Shown: positions 50,885-61,425, counted from the stretch's first letter. The stretch is 64,000 nt of DNA from Enterococcus sp. 5H (GCF_028128615.1 NZ_AMDP01000049.1:1-64000); one strand, 5' to 3'. Made by a program: numbers and translations. The notes: generated by a model from the letters alone, not told the origin.

Positions 50885-52048
50885 ATGATGGAATTTTTAT
50901 TGACATTGTGTTTGGTATTGTTATTTACAAAGCTGGCGGGGCATTTTTGTAACCGTGTAGGGATTCCTTCTGTAATTGGGGAATTATTGGTTGGTATTAT
51001 CATTGGACCTGCGTTACTAGGGTGGGTGAAACCTGATGAATTTATGCATTATTTTTCTGAAATTGGCGTGATTATTTTAATGTTCATTGCTGGTTTGGAA
51101 AGTGATTTGGAATTATTGAAGAAATATTGGCGACCGGCTTTGGCAGTTGCTTTGATGGGGATTTTATTTCCAGCAGTAATGGGTTTTGGAGTTGGAGAAA
51201 TCTTCAATTTTTCAATGCAGCAATCGATTTTTCTGGGTGTATTATTTAGTGCAACTTCGGTTAGTATTTCAGTACAAGTTTTAAAAGATTTGAAGAAAAT
51301 TGATACTGAAGAAGGCGCTACGATTCTTGGAGCAGCGGTGGTCGATGATATTGTAGTCGTTTTGATTTTAGGAATTATGTTAAGTTTGATGAATCAATCT
51401 TCACCAGATAATGGTTTGCCGATATGGGAAGTGTTGTTGCTAAAAGTCTTTTTCTTTATGGTTATTTTTGCAGCAAGCAAATGGTTGGTTCCTCGGATTC
51501 TAAATCTAAGTGAAAAGTTAATTGCCATAGAAGCAGTTTCAGCCTTTTCTTTAGTGATTTGTTTAGGATTTGCCTATTTTGCTGAGATGTTGGATATGGG
51601 AGCGATTATCGGTGCTTTTTTTGCTGGAGTAGCGATTGCTCAAACAGGTTATCGCAAGCGTGTGGATGAAAAATTAGAGCCGATTGGTTATGCTGTTTTC
51701 ATTCCAATGTTTTTTGTTTCGATTGGACTAAATATGACGTTTGCTGGCATGTCAAAACATTTTCTATTTATCTTGTTATTAACTGTGGTTGCTGTGGTGT
51801 CGAAATTAGTCGGCGGTGCACTTGGCGCACGTTTTACAGGATTTAAGGGGATTTCTACCATAGTTATTGGTTCGGGAATGGTTTCTAGGGGCGAAATGGC
51901 GTTGATTATCGCGCAAGTCGGATTGACATCTAGTTTTCTTTCGGAAGAGTATTATTCTTCAGTGATTATGGTGATTATTTTAACGACAATTATTGCACCA
52001 TTGCTATTGAAAGCAGCGATTGTTAAACAAGACACACTAAAATACTAA
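50885..52048 (+). CDS. napA: Na+/H+ antiporter, CPA2 family (NapA type)
   Basis: A 387-residue membrane protein with about 12-13 helices. It has the paired acidic residues Asp154-Asp155 (AAVVDDIVVV) that bind the ion in electrogenic CPA2 antiporters and the opening HFCNRVGIPSVIGELLVGIIIGP. The length equals that of E. hirae NapA. It exports Na+ in exchange for protons. It starts at ATG 50885 or 50888 and converges on dtpT. Confidence 0.85.
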   Translation: MMEFLLTLCLVLLFTKLAGHFCNRVGIPSVIGELLVGIIIGPALLGWVKPDEFMHYFSEIGVIILMFIAGLESDLELLKKYWRPALAVALMGILFPAVMGFGVGEIFNFSMQQSIFLGVLFSATSVSISVQVLKDLKKIDTEEGATILGAAVVDDIVVVLILGIMLSLMNQSSPDNGLPIWEVLLLKVFFFMVIFAASKWLVPRILNLSEKLIAIEAVSAFSLVICLGFAYFAEMLDMGAIIGAFFAGVAIAQTGYRKRVDEKLEPIGYAVFIPMFFVSIGLNMTFAGMSKHFLFILLLTVVAVVSKLVGGALGARFTGFKGISTIVIGSGMVSRGEMALIIAQVGLTSSFLSEEYYSSVIMVIILTTIIAPLLLKAAIVKQDTLKY

Positions 52049-52056
52049 GAAAAAGC

Positions 52057-52228
52057 GAGGCTGAGACAAAAAGCGTTTAGCTCCGAGAAATAAGAAGGGA
52101 TTCACGAAAATTGCTCTTCAAATTTTTGTGAATTTCAGCTTATTTCCGAAGGAGCTGCTTTTTTCTCGCCGTTTATTCGGATCTAGTGAGTGAAACAAAA
52201 CTGATTTTTAGTTTTGTCCCACTCACGC
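52057..52228. repeat. Intergenic hairpin repeat, copy C (longest)
   Basis: This copy lies between convergent napA and dtpT. It has the same outer blocks as copy A plus an extra internal inverted segment of about 60 bases (GAGAAATAAG..GATTCACGAAAATT with AATTTTTGTGAATTTC..CTTATTTC). The final hairpin (GTGAGTG.AACAAAAC with GTTTTGT.CCACTCAC) can terminate both genes. Confidence 0.8.
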
Positions 52229-52246
52229 TTTATTTATTATAATTAT

Positions 52247-53716
52247 TTAACGAACAGAACCCATTAATTTTTTTATTGGATTTTTTACTAGGAATAGAAT
52301 AATTCCGGCAACTACTGCCACTGCACCAACAATACCGAAGTAAGCTGACTCAGTTTGCGGTGTGTAAAAACGAGCAATTTGCGCATTAATCGCTTGTGAA
52401 GCTGCATCGGCCAATAACCAAATTGCCACTGTTTGAGATTCAAATGCTTTTGGTGCTAATTTTGTGGTAACTGATAAACCAACAGGAGAAATACACATTT
52501 CACCTATAATCATAATAAAGAAAGCGAAGAATAGCCATAACGGACTTACACGACCGCTTGTTCCATATAGTAATCCTGGAAACATCAATAGAATAAAAGA
52601 AAGTCCCGTAATAACTAAACCAAGGGAAAACTTGACGACAGTTGATGGCTGTCTGTTACCTAATCTTGTCCAAAGAGTTACAAAGATTGGCGTTAATATG
52701 ACAACGAAAATCGGGTTTAATGATTGAAACCAGCTTGAAGCAATATGAAAACCAAATAATGTTTCATTTGTTCGTTCATTTGCAAAAAGTGCTAAAATAG
52801 AAGAACCTTGTTCCTCTAATGACCAGAAAATAATTCCGGCGATAAAGAGCGGAATATAGCCAAGAATTCGCGGTTTTTCTTCAGCAGTAACATTTTTTGA
52901 AGTTAGCATTTTAATAAAATAGTAAACAGGTAACAAAATACCAAGGACACTAACGGTGTTGATAAAAAAATCAATCGTTAAATGATCTGTCAGAAAAGCA
53001 CCGCCGAAAATGACGATTGCCACAATAATAGCGATAAAAAATGAGCGTAAGAATTTTTTCTTTTCTATTGTATCCATTGGATTTGTTGGTGCTAAACCAA
53101 TATTAGCCAAAGATTTTTTTCCTTGGAAATAGTACTGTAATAAGCCGAAAAACATACCAAATGCTGCAATAGAAAAACCAATATGATAATTATATGTTTG
53201 GCCTAGCGTTCCTACAATAAAAGGAGCGATCAATGCACCAATATTAATACCCATATAAAAAATAGAAAAACCAGCATCACGTCGATTATCTGTTCCTGAA
53301 TATAAATGTCCGACCATACCAGAAACATTTGGTTTTAGCATGCCTGTCCCAATCACAATTAGTAAAATGGAAAGAAATAAAGCTGCGACACCAAAAGGAG
53401 TTGCTAAGACAATATGACCAACCATAATAAATACGCCGCCGAAAAAGACGGTTTTTCTGGCACCTAAAACCCTGTCAGAAATCCAGCCTCCGACAATACT
53501 TGACATAAAAACTAGTGATCCATAAATTGACATAATTGCTAATGCAGTTTCCTTAGGTAGCCCCAATCCCCCGTTTGCTACCGTATCGTAGATATAATAG
53601 AGTAAAATAGCGCGCATACCATAATAACTAAATCTTTCCCACATTTCAGTGAAGAAGAGTGTAGACAGTCCTTTTGGCTGACCCAAAAATGATTTGTCTA
53701 GCTGCTGCTCGTTCAT
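52247..53716 (-). CDS. dtpT: Proton-dependent di-/tripeptide transporter (POT family)
   Basis: A 489-residue transporter with 14 helices. The ExxER motif in FFTEMWERFSYYGMRA (Glu24, Glu27, Arg28) couples proton and peptide, and the GTGMLKPNVSGMVG and YMGINIGALIAP stretches are typical of POT proteins. It matches lactic acid bacterial DtpT in size. Encoded alone on the minus strand, with a start codon at 53716 and GAGGTTTTAC before it. Confidence 0.92.
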   Translation of the reverse strand: MNEQQLDKSFLGQPKGLSTLFFTEMWERFSYYGMRAILLYYIYDTVANGGLGLPKETALAIMSIYGSLVFMSSIVGGWISDRVLGARKTVFFGGVFIMVGHIVLATPFGVAALFLSILLIVIGTGMLKPNVSGMVGHLYSGTDNRRDAGFSIFYMGINIGALIAPFIVGTLGQTYNYHIGFSIAAFGMFFGLLQYYFQGKKSLANIGLAPTNPMDTIEKKKFLRSFFIAIIVAIVIFGGAFLTDHLTIDFFINTVSVLGILLPVYYFIKMLTSKNVTAEEKPRILGYIPLFIAGIIFWSLEEQGSSILALFANERTNETLFGFHIASSWFQSLNPIFVVILTPIFVTLWTRLGNRQPSTVVKFSLGLVITGLSFILLMFPGLLYGTSGRVSPLWLFFAFFIMIIGEMCISPVGLSVTTKLAPKAFESQTVAIWLLADAASQAINAQIARFYTPQTESAYFGIVGAVAVVAGIILFLVKNPIKKLMGSVR

Positions 53717-53879
53717 AAGTAAAACCTCAATTCTTTTTTAATATTCAGAAAATTCAAGATTTAAGTGTTTTCTGAAAAATATATGTAATATATTGTAAAC
53801 TTCTACTCTTTTATTCAGCATAAATTTCCATGATTAGTGTATAAGAAAAAACGGATATATATTCATTTAATTTTAATAA

Positions 53880-54299
53880 TTGGAAGAAAATAAAGGTATA
53901 AAACAATTGAAAGGGCGTATCATTTTGAAAGAAATTGCAAAAAAACAGATGGAATGGGCCGAGTTAAAATATTTAGTTCTCTCAAAATCTCAACCAGACT
54001 ATAAAGCTATCCGTGCATTGTTTGCAGATCATAATTGGAGTGATGAAAAGGAGCTGCAGTTTCGTTTTTACATTCAGCATGCTCTTGCTGAACCAGCTAA
54101 AAAAGGCAATAGTTTAAATGCATATCAACATATTTGGGGATACTTTAAAAATAAAGCTACAGAAGATGAGCAGAAAAAATACCAAAAATTAGTTGATAAT
54201 TTTTCAATAGAACAAGATAGGTTACTCCCGTTTTTACAAGAATTATCGTTAAAATATCAAGAAGAATATTTACTTCAATCACGATTACTTTTTCATTAA
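53880..54299 (+). CDS. DUF1722 (YbgA-like) protein
   Basis: A 139-residue, mostly helical cytoplasmic protein with the pattern WAELKYLVLSKSQPDYKAIR...NAYQHIWGYFKNKATEDEQKKYQKLVDNF, close to the DUF1722/YbgA family often linked to photolyase-type or DUF523 proteins. The TTG at 53880 has no ribosome site; a TTG at 53925 behind AAAGGG is an alternative that would keep the conserved part. Function unknown. It stands alone. Confidence 0.6.
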   Translation: MEENKGIKQLKGRIILKEIAKKQMEWAELKYLVLSKSQPDYKAIRALFADHNWSDEKELQFRFYIQHALAEPAKKGNSLNAYQHIWGYFKNKATEDEQKKYQKLVDNFSIEQDRLLPFLQELSLKYQEEYLLQSRLLFH

Positions 54300-54396
54300 A
54301 GGACATAACTAAATAATTAGTAAAAATCAGGAGAATTAGCAAAATACGACTTTATGTTCGTTATTTTTGTTTAGTTCTGCTGTTTTTATTTTTATT

Positions 54397-54501
54397 TCGT
54401 TCGTTTTTTGTTAATAACCGAATGTTTATTTTATAAATTGAAAAAACATATTGAAAAACGTTCAGAAAATGATTATACTAAATCAGTGGAAAAACGAACG
54501 A
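54397..54501 (+). promoter_or_regulatory. Promoter bracketed by a 12-bp inverted repeat (purine/transport operon)
   Basis: TTGAAA (54451-54456) and TATACT (54474-54479) are exactly 17 bases apart. TCGTTCGTTTTT (54397-54408) and AAAAACGAACGA (54490-54501) form a perfect inverted repeat that flanks the promoter. Each half contains CGAA as in PurBoxes, and AATAACCGAATG (54412-54423) is another near match. PurR control is plausible but unproven. Confidence 0.55.
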
Positions 54502-54512
54502 GGAGTGTATGA

Positions 54513-55349
54513 ATGAACAAGAATGTTCCGTATTTTATTGTGGCACCTGGAATGATTTTATTATTATTTTTCTTAATGATTCCTTTAGTAACTAGCATTT
54601 TACCAACTATTTTTACCGATCAAGGGGTGACGCTTAACAATTATCTCACGTTTTTTAAAGATGACTACAATATGTCGATCTTTTGGCGCACGATTAGAGT
54701 CTCATTGATTGTAACGTTTATTTCGATTTTACTTGGGATTCCAACAGCATATTTTATCGCAGGAGTAAGCAAAAAATGGCGTGGTATCTTGATGGCGATG
54801 ACACTATTTCCATTGCTGACAAATTCCGTTATTCGTAGTTTTGCGTGGATCAACATTCTTGGTAAAACAGGTGTGGTTAATACATTATTGTTAAATACTG
54901 GCTTAATTTCTGAACCGTTGAATTTACTTTATACAGAATTTGCTATTATTATCGGTTCAGTTTACTTATTTTTACCTACTATGATTATGACGCTAGTCGG
55001 TGTTATGGAAAATATTGAAGGTGAGATGTTAGAAGCCGCAGAAACCTTAGGAGCAAGCCCTTTTACAGCTTTTCGTAAAGTGGTTTTACCGTTATCTATC
55101 CCGGGCACGATTGTTGGGAGCGTCTTAGTATTTACTGGCACATTGACTGCGTATACGACACCGCAGCTATTAGGCGGGAATCAAAAAATGATGATGTCTA
55201 CGTTTTTATATCAAAAAGCCAATACTTTAGGTGATTGGAGTGCAGCCAGCGTATTAGCGCTGATTATGATTGTGGTTACTTTAATCGTGATGAAATTATT
55301 GGATTTACTAGCGAAAAAAGTTGATAGGAGAGAAGCAAACAATGCGTAA
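54513..55349 (+). CDS. ABC transporter permease (PotB-like)
   Basis: A 278-residue permease with six helices. The EAA loop LEAAETLGASPFTAFRKVVLPLSIPG is typical of PotB-type subunits of polyamine and related importers. First gene of a six-gene operon; it starts at ATG 54513 behind GAGGAG and overlaps the next gene by eight bases. The gene context (two amidohydrolases) leaves the substrate open: polyamine, or a purine-related compound. Confidence 0.82.
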   Translation: MNKNVPYFIVAPGMILLLFFLMIPLVTSILPTIFTDQGVTLNNYLTFFKDDYNMSIFWRTIRVSLIVTFISILLGIPTAYFIAGVSKKWRGILMAMTLFPLLTNSVIRSFAWINILGKTGVVNTLLLNTGLISEPLNLLYTEFAIIIGSVYLFLPTMIMTLVGVMENIEGEMLEAAETLGASPFTAFRKVVLPLSIPGTIVGSVLVFTGTLTAYTTPQLLGGNQKMMMSTFLYQKANTLGDWSAASVLALIMIVVTLIVMKLLDLLAKKVDRREANNA

Positions 55350-56121
55350 ACAAAAAGGGATGTCGTTGATTGCGATCCTAGTATTCTTATTTTTATTTTT
55401 ACCGCTGTGTTTAATTGTGGTTACTTCGTTTGGAACAGCTGCGGCTATTCAATTTCCAATTAAAGGCTTTACGTTGGATTGGTATGGGAAAGCGTTGCAG
55501 TCAGAAACGTTTATGAATAGTTTTAAATTAAGCTTAAGCATCGGCGTATTAGCGACGGCATTAGCTTTAGTTGTTGGAATTCCAGCTTCATATGCCTTGG
55601 CCCGTTATTCAGTAAAAGGTCGGAATTTCATTAAAAGTTTCTTTTTGTCGCCAACTGTGATTCCGGGAATTGTGGTCGGTTACACGTTGTTTCAATATAT
55701 TGTGATTAAGTTAGGTTTGCCGATTTTTCAAGGTCTGCTAATAGGGCATTTCCTGATTAGTTTGCCATATATTATTCGGGTAGTTGGTTCTAGTATGGAG
55801 CAATTGGATTATTCAATGGAAGAAGTAGCTTGGACCTTAGGCTGTACCAGAACTCGTGCGTTTATTCAAATCGTTTTACCGAATGTTTCTTCCGGTATTT
55901 TTGCGGCATTTATGTTGGCTTTCGTAAATTCATTCAATAATGTACCGGTTTCGATGTTTTTATCTGGTCCAGGCGTGACGATGTTGCCGACTTCATTGTT
56001 GAGTTATATGGAGTACAACTATGATCCGACAGTTTCAGCTATATCAGTAATGTTGATGCTATTGACGATGGGCTTAATGTTTTTGATCGAAAAAACATTG
56101 GGATTGGCTTCGATTGCGTAG
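55342..56121 (+). CDS. ABC transporter permease (PotC-like)
   Basis: A 259-residue permease with six helices and EAA loop MEEVAWTLGCTRTRAFIQIVLPNVSSG. The ATG at 55342 is used because TAGGAGAG lies before it; a TTG at 55321 precedes that site. It forms the channel with the PotB-like subunit. Confidence 0.82.
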   Translation: MRKQKGMSLIAILVFLFLFLPLCLIVVTSFGTAAAIQFPIKGFTLDWYGKALQSETFMNSFKLSLSIGVLATALALVVGIPASYALARYSVKGRNFIKSFFLSPTVIPGIVVGYTLFQYIVIKLGLPIFQGLLIGHFLISLPYIIRVVGSSMEQLDYSMEEVAWTLGCTRTRAFIQIVLPNVSSGIFAAFMLAFVNSFNNVPVSMFLSGPGVTMLPTSLLSYMEYNYDPTVSAISVMLMLLTMGLMFLIEKTLGLASIA

Positions 56122-56176
56122 TTTAAATTAAAGGGACAATAGATTCCGGACTTATAGGTAGAAAGAGGAGAAAATT

Positions 56177-57217
56177 TTGACTTTTGTTGATTTAAAAGAT
56201 ATCCGTGTCAGCTATGACGGGAAACAAGATATATTAAAAGATTTAAGTATTTCGATGGAAAAAGGGGAGCTAGTTTCTCTGCTTGGACCTAGCGGCTGTG
56301 GTAAAACAACCACGCTGCGTGTCATTGCAGGCCTGATTAAGCCCAATGACGGTTCTTTTGAATTAGATGATGAAGAATTAACGAAAGTGCCTGTTCACAA
56401 ACGAAATTTTGGTATGGTGTTTCAAAGTTATGCTTTATTTCCTCATTTGACTATTGCAGAAAATGTTGCTTTTGGGTTGAAATTAAGAAAAGAATCAAAA
56501 GCTGCTATGCAAGAAAAAGTTGCAAAAATGCTGGAAGTTTGCGGTTTAGAAAACCTTGGGGATCGTTATCCTAAACAACTTTCAGGCGGGCAAAGACAAC
56601 GTGTGGCTTTAGCGCGTGCCTTGATTATTGAACCTAAATTATTATTATTGGATGAGCCATTAAGTAATTTGGATGCAAAACTAAGAGTAGCGATGCGAAT
56701 CGAAATCAAACGAATTCAGCAGCAGTTAGGCATCACAACTGTTTTTGTTACTCATGATCAGGAAGAATGTTTCTCGATTTCAGATAAAGTTGCCATCATG
56801 AATAATGGTGTTATTGAGCAATATGATTCACCCGAAAAGATTTACCGTTTACCAAAAACAAAATTTGTTGCTCATTTCATCGGCTTTGAAAACTTCTTCG
56901 ATGTTAAGAAAACCGCAGAAGGACAATACAGCAGTGTTGGTGGGCAAGTATTTACAACGACTAATCCTGAACCAGCTACAGCAGAAATCGTAGCAACAAT
57001 TCGTCCAGAAGATATTGAAATTGTACCAGAATCTGTTGATGATTCTATTGAAGGAACAGTTGTTGTTAGAACCTTTTTAGGAAAAAGTTACCAATATGAA
57101 GTCCAAACATCTCTAGGGAAATTACTAGTTAATGGAACAAGCGAACAAATTTATGAAACAGAAGCAACTATCCATCTGGCTTTTCCAGCAGATAAATTAG
57201 TTATTTTAGAAAAATAA
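56177..57217 (+). CDS. ABC transporter ATPase (PotA-like)
   Basis: A 346-residue ATPase with Walker A GPSGCGKTTT (from about 37), Q-loop MVFQSYALFPH, signature QLSGGQRQRVALARAL and Walker B LLLLDEPLSNLD. A C-terminal TOBE-type domain (about 270-346) contains IRPEDIEIVPE. The start is TTG 56177 after GAGGAG. Unlike the sugar operon, this transporter brings its own ATPase. Confidence 0.87.
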   Translation: MTFVDLKDIRVSYDGKQDILKDLSISMEKGELVSLLGPSGCGKTTTLRVIAGLIKPNDGSFELDDEELTKVPVHKRNFGMVFQSYALFPHLTIAENVAFGLKLRKESKAAMQEKVAKMLEVCGLENLGDRYPKQLSGGQRQRVALARALIIEPKLLLLDEPLSNLDAKLRVAMRIEIKRIQQQLGITTVFVTHDQEECFSISDKVAIMNNGVIEQYDSPEKIYRLPKTKFVAHFIGFENFFDVKKTAEGQYSSVGGQVFTTTNPEPATAEIVATIRPEDIEIVPESVDDSIEGTVVVRTFLGKSYQYEVQTSLGKLLVNGTSEQIYETEATIHLAFPADKLVILEK

Positions 57218-57244
57218 ACGATAAATGAAGGAGATACAGACAGC

Positions 57245-58309
57245 ATGAAAAAGAAATTAATGATCGGTGTTTTAGCAACAGCAACATTACTTATGGCGGC
57301 TTGCGGTAATAGTGAGGCGGATACAAAAAGTGACAGCAAAAGCGGAAGTAACGCATTAGTTGTGTCTACTTTTGGATTAAGCGAAGATATTGTGAAAAAA
57401 GATATCATTAAACCATTTGAAGAATCCAATGATGCAAAAGTTACTTTAGAAGTTGGTAATAGCGCTGACCGTTATACAAAACTATTGAACAATCCCAATG
57501 CAGGCATTGATGTTATTGAGTTAGCACAAGCGAATGCAACCCAAGGTAATGAAGAAGGGCTTTTTGAAAAGATTACTGAAAAAGAAGTACCAAATATCAA
57601 AGAGTTAACGACTGGTGCTAAAGAAGTTTATGAGAGCGGCGCAGGGGTTCCGATTGCAGTTAACAGTATAGGCATCGTTTATAACAAAGAAAAATTAGGT
57701 AAAGACATTACTAGCTGGGATGATTTATGGTCATCTGATCTAAAAGGGAAAATTTCCGTTCCTGATATTTCAACAACTGCTGGACCATTGATGTTATATA
57801 TTGCTAGCGATCATGCAGGTGTAGATATCACTACAGACAAAGGCGAAGCTGCTTTTGAAGCTATGAAAGAACTAAAACCAAATGTTGTTAAAACATACTC
57901 GAAATCATCTGATTTAGCTAACATGTTCCAGTCTGGCGAAATTGAAGTAGCTGTTGTAGCTGATTTTGCTGTTGATATTATTCAGGGAGCGTCTGAAAAT
58001 GCAACTTATGTTGTTCCTGAAAGTGGCACATATGCAAACTACAATACAATTAATGTACCTAAAAATGCTAAAAATAAAGAATTAGCTTATGCGTTTGTTA
58101 ATGATCGTATTAGTGAAGAATCACAAAAAACAAAAGCTATTTCACTAAACGAAGGACCAACCAACAGCAAAGTAACCCTTGATGAAGAACAAGCTAAAAA
58201 TAAAACGTATGGTGCAGTAGCTGACCGTGCAAAAACAGTGGACTTTGTATTTATCAATGAAAACTTATCTAATTGGGTTGACCAATGGAACCGTACAATG
58301 AACCAATAG
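57245..58309 (+). CDS. ABC transporter substrate-binding lipoprotein (PotD-like)
   Basis: A 354-residue lipoprotein with lipobox LMAAC (Cys20). The mature part LVVSTFGLSEDIVKKDIIKPFEESNDAKVTLEVG and GVPIAVNSIGIVYNKEKLG follow the PotD / family 1 pattern for small cationic ligands. Starts at ATG 57245 behind GAAGGAGA. The ligand is not evident from the sequence. Confidence 0.83.
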   Translation: MKKKLMIGVLATATLLMAACGNSEADTKSDSKSGSNALVVSTFGLSEDIVKKDIIKPFEESNDAKVTLEVGNSADRYTKLLNNPNAGIDVIELAQANATQGNEEGLFEKITEKEVPNIKELTTGAKEVYESGAGVPIAVNSIGIVYNKEKLGKDITSWDDLWSSDLKGKISVPDISTTAGPLMLYIASDHAGVDITTDKGEAAFEAMKELKPNVVKTYSKSSDLANMFQSGEIEVAVVADFAVDIIQGASENATYVVPESGTYANYNTINVPKNAKNKELAYAFVNDRISEESQKTKAISLNEGPTNSKVTLDEEQAKNKTYGAVADRAKTVDFVFINENLSNWVDQWNRTMNQ

Positions 58310-58330
58310 AGAACGAGGAAGGCGATAAGT

Positions 58331-60070
58331 ATGAACGTAGATATGATTATTCAAGATGTTTGGGTTTTCCAAACAGCAACGCAAACATTTGTAAAAAAGA
58401 ATGTTTCAATTAAAGATGGAAAATTTTACTATATTAGTGCATCTGAGCTGAAAAACTTAACGCCTAAAACAATCATCAAAGCCGAGAATCAATACATGAT
58501 TCCCGGCTTGATTGATGTACATATGCACATTGAAAGTTCGATGACGACACCGACGATTTTCTCAAAAGCAGTTTTACGTTATGGTGTAACAACTGTTGTA
58601 GCAGATGCACATGAAATGGCTAATGTATTTGGCTTAGAAGGTTTAGATGAGTTTATGAAAGCAGAAACGGAATTGGATATATTTCATGCCATTCCTTCAT
58701 CAGTGCCATCAACAACGCCAGAGTTGGAAACGACAGGTGGAATCATTGGTTTACCGGAAGTGCGTGAATTATTGAAAAATCCAAAGATTGTCTGTTTAGG
58801 AGAAGCAATGAATTTTAAAGGAATTGCTTATGAACCGGAATCTTTAATTCGCCAAATTATTGATTTATGTAAAAAAGAACGCCCAACTATGCCATTAGAA
58901 GGACATTGTCCTAAAATATATGAGGAAGAGCTGGCAGCATTTTTGTTTAGCGGCATTACCTCAGATCATACACACCAATTTCCAGATTCATTAAAAGAAA
59001 AAATCGAAGCGGGCGTTTTTATTCAGTTTCAAAACAAATCAATCACACCAGAAAACATGCAAGTAATTATAGAAAATAATTTTTATGAACAAGCCAGTAT
59101 TATTACAGATGATGTGATGGCGGATGATTTGCTACATGGTCATTTAAACGAAAACGTAAAAAAAGCAGTAAAGGCCGGTTTACCAATTGAAAAAGCGATT
59201 TACATGACGACCTATACCCCAGCAAGACGGATGGGTTTCCATGATCGCGGTGAAATTGCACCAGGACGCAATGCTGATTTTATTTTATTAAGTAATTTAG
59301 AAGATTTTACGTTTGATGCAGTCTACAAATCTGGGGAAAAAGTTTATGAAAAAGGAGCTAAGATAGAGTATCCTAGCGTAATTGAACATTTTCCGGAAAG
59401 TTACAAACAGTCCGTTCGCTGCAAACCGTTTAAAGCCGAAGATTTACTGATTAGAGTAGCAACTGAAAAAGCATCCGTTCGTTGCAATGTAATTCAAAAA
59501 CAAGAAATTGGGACATTTACTGAACGTATTACAAAAGAGATTCCGGTAAAAAATGGGATTTTACAATGGCAGGAAGCAAATTGTTCATTGTTAATTGTCA
59601 TGGAACGGTATGGTAAAAATGGCAATATCTCTTTTTCATTAATGGACCAACCAATCACTGAACAAGGTGCGATTGCAACTACTTGGGCGCACGATCATCA
59701 TAATGTCATGGTGATGGGGAATAATGTGGAAGACATTATTCATGCGCAAAATGAATTGTTAGCCATTCAAGGTGGTTATATTGTTGCTTCAAATGGCTCG
59801 ATTACGGGAAAATGTCCATTGCCGATTGGTGGGATTTTATCTCAAGCGCCAATTGAAGAATTGGGTAGAGATTTGCAAAAGGTTCGCTCAAGTATGCAAG
59901 CGTTAGGTTACAAAAATATGAATGAAATTATGTCTTTCTCCACACTGTCATTGCCAGTTTCACCAGCAATTAAAGTTACTGATAAGGGTATGATGAATAC
60001 CAAAACACAAGAATTTTATCCGCTGATTTTTCCTGAAGACGGGGTGTTGTTAAATGAAAACACTAATTAA
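58331..60070 (+). CDS. ade: Adenine deaminase
   Basis: A 579-residue amidohydrolase with metal ligands His64 and His66 ([15 protein letters not shown]), [15 protein letters not shown]...GITSDHTHQ and [15 protein letters not shown], and the separate C-terminal domain of adenine deaminases ([18 protein letters not shown]...GGYIVASNG). It converts adenine to hypoxanthine and ammonia. It is somewhat diverged from the standard enzyme, so a related substrate is possible. It overlaps the next amidohydrolase gene by 17 bases and follows the transporter genes. Confidence 0.82.
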   Translation: MNVDMIIQDVWVFQTATQTFVKKNVSIKDGKFYYISASELKNLTPKTIIKAENQYMIPGLIDVHMHIESSMTTPTIFSKAVLRYGVTTVVADAHEMANVFGLEGLDEFMKAETELDIFHAIPSSVPSTTPELETTGGIIGLPEVRELLKNPKIVCLGEAMNFKGIAYEPESLIRQIIDLCKKERPTMPLEGHCPKIYEEELAAFLFSGITSDHTHQFPDSLKEKIEAGVFIQFQNKSITPENMQVIIENNFYEQASIITDDVMADDLLHGHLNENVKKAVKAGLPIEKAIYMTTYTPARRMGFHDRGEIAPGRNADFILLSNLEDFTFDAVYKSGEKVYEKGAKIEYPSVIEHFPESYKQSVRCKPFKAEDLLIRVATEKASVRCNVIQKQEIGTFTERITKEIPVKNGILQWQEANCSLLIVMERYGKNGNISFSLMDQPITEQGAIATTWAHDHHNVMVMGNNVEDIIHAQNELLAIQGGYIVASNGSITGKCPLPIGGILSQAPIEELGRDLQKVRSSMQALGYKNMNEIMSFSTLSLPVSPAIKVTDKGMMNTKTQEFYPLIFPEDGVLLNENTN

Positions 60071-61373
60071 ACATGTTCATGTTCTTACTATGGATAAAGA
60101 ATTTACCGAAATCAAAGATGGTTTTGTACTGATTGACGAAGAAAAAATCACTCAAATTGGTCATACTTTTGAACTCGATTCAATGGAAATTTTGGCAGAC
60201 AAAATCGTCGATGGGAAAAATGGCCTATTGATCCCAGGAATGATTAATACCCACACTCATGCTGGAATGATTCCTTTTCGTTCATTGGGTGATGATGTTC
60301 CTGACCGCTTACGCCGATTTTTATTTCCTTTAGAGCAATTTATGACCAAAGAGTTAGTGAAAGCAAGCAGTAAATATGCGATTGCTGAAATGTTGTTGAG
60401 TGGAGTCACCACGTTTTGCGATATGTATTATTTTGAAGATGAAGTAGCTGAAAGTTGTAAAGAAATGGGCATGCGAGCGTTGGTTGGTGAAACAATTATT
60501 GATATGCCAACTTGTGACAGCCAAACTCCATCTGGTGGCTATAATTATTGCCAGCAGTTTTTAGAAAAATGGCAAAACGATCCATTAGTTACACCAATTA
60601 TTGCTCCCCATGCACCGAATACCAATCAGCCAGAAATTTTACGAAAAATTGTTGAATTAAGTGGAAAATACAACGCACCAATCACAATGCATGTTTCTGA
60701 AATGACTTACGAAGTTGAGGAATTTCAAGAAAAGTACCAACAAACGCCAATTGAATTTTTAAATGACCTTGGTTATTTTGATAGAGAGTTTATATTAGCA
60801 CATTGTATTTTGGCAACAGAGACGGATTTAGAGATTATTGCTTCTTCAAATGGCAAAGCCCGTGTTGCTCACTGTATCGGAGCAAATACGAAATCAGCAA
60901 AAGGTGTAGCTCCTGTGAAGCAAATGCTGGAAAAGGGAATTACTGTAGGTTTAGGAACAGACGGCCCAAGTAGTGGTAATACCTTAGATCTTTTTAGTCA
61001 AATGCGGCTGTTTGCTAATGCCCATAAAACCTACAACCACGATCGTGCGTTATTTCCTGCCAAAGAAATTGTTCGTTTGGCAACGATTGGCGGAGCTGAA
61101 ACATTGGGGTTAGCTGATCAAGTGGGATCAATTGAAATCGGCAAAAAAGCTGATTTAACCATAATTGAAACGGAATCAGTAAACATGTTTCCAATTTTTG
61201 ACCCTTATTCTGCGATCGTTTATTCTGCTAATGCAGCAAATGTAGCTTCAGTTTGGGTCAATGGGCAACAATTAGTCAATGAAAAACAAATGGTTGAACA
61301 AAATTTAGAAGAGATTAGATCAACGCTTTATCATGAAATGGAACAGTTTGTAATAGAAGCGAAAAAGTTATAA
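60054..61373 (+). CDS. Amidohydrolase (MTA/SAH deaminase-like)
   Basis: A 439-residue metal-dependent hydrolase with [12 protein letters not shown] (His67, His69), [33 protein letters not shown] and [15 protein letters not shown], the pattern of the 5-methylthioadenosine/S-adenosylhomocysteine deaminase and guanine deaminase relatives. It should hydrolyse an aminated purine or related ring. Translation is coupled to adenine deaminase by overlap. Exact substrate unknown. Confidence 0.82.
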   Translation: MKTLIKHVHVLTMDKEFTEIKDGFVLIDEEKITQIGHTFELDSMEILADKIVDGKNGLLIPGMINTHTHAGMIPFRSLGDDVPDRLRRFLFPLEQFMTKELVKASSKYAIAEMLLSGVTTFCDMYYFEDEVAESCKEMGMRALVGETIIDMPTCDSQTPSGGYNYCQQFLEKWQNDPLVTPIIAPHAPNTNQPEILRKIVELSGKYNAPITMHVSEMTYEVEEFQEKYQQTPIEFLNDLGYFDREFILAHCILATETDLEIIASSNGKARVAHCIGANTKSAKGVAPVKQMLEKGITVGLGTDGPSSGNTLDLFSQMRLFANAHKTYNHDRALFPAKEIVRLATIGGAETLGLADQVGSIEIGKKADLTIIETESVNMFPIFDPYSAIVYSANAANVASVWVNGQQLVNEKQMVEQNLEEIRSTLYHEMEQFVIEAKKL

Positions 61374-61374
61374 T

Positions 61375-61425
61375 GAAAAAAGCAGAGGAAATCTAGCGCA
61401 TAAGCGTAAGGTTTCCTCTACTTTT
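61375..61425. terminator. Bidirectional terminator
   Basis: AAAAGCAGAGGAAA pairs with TTTCCTCTACTTTT with one mismatch, ending in T-rich sequence on both strands. It separates the amidohydrolase operon from the convergent oxidoreductase. Confidence 0.75.
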
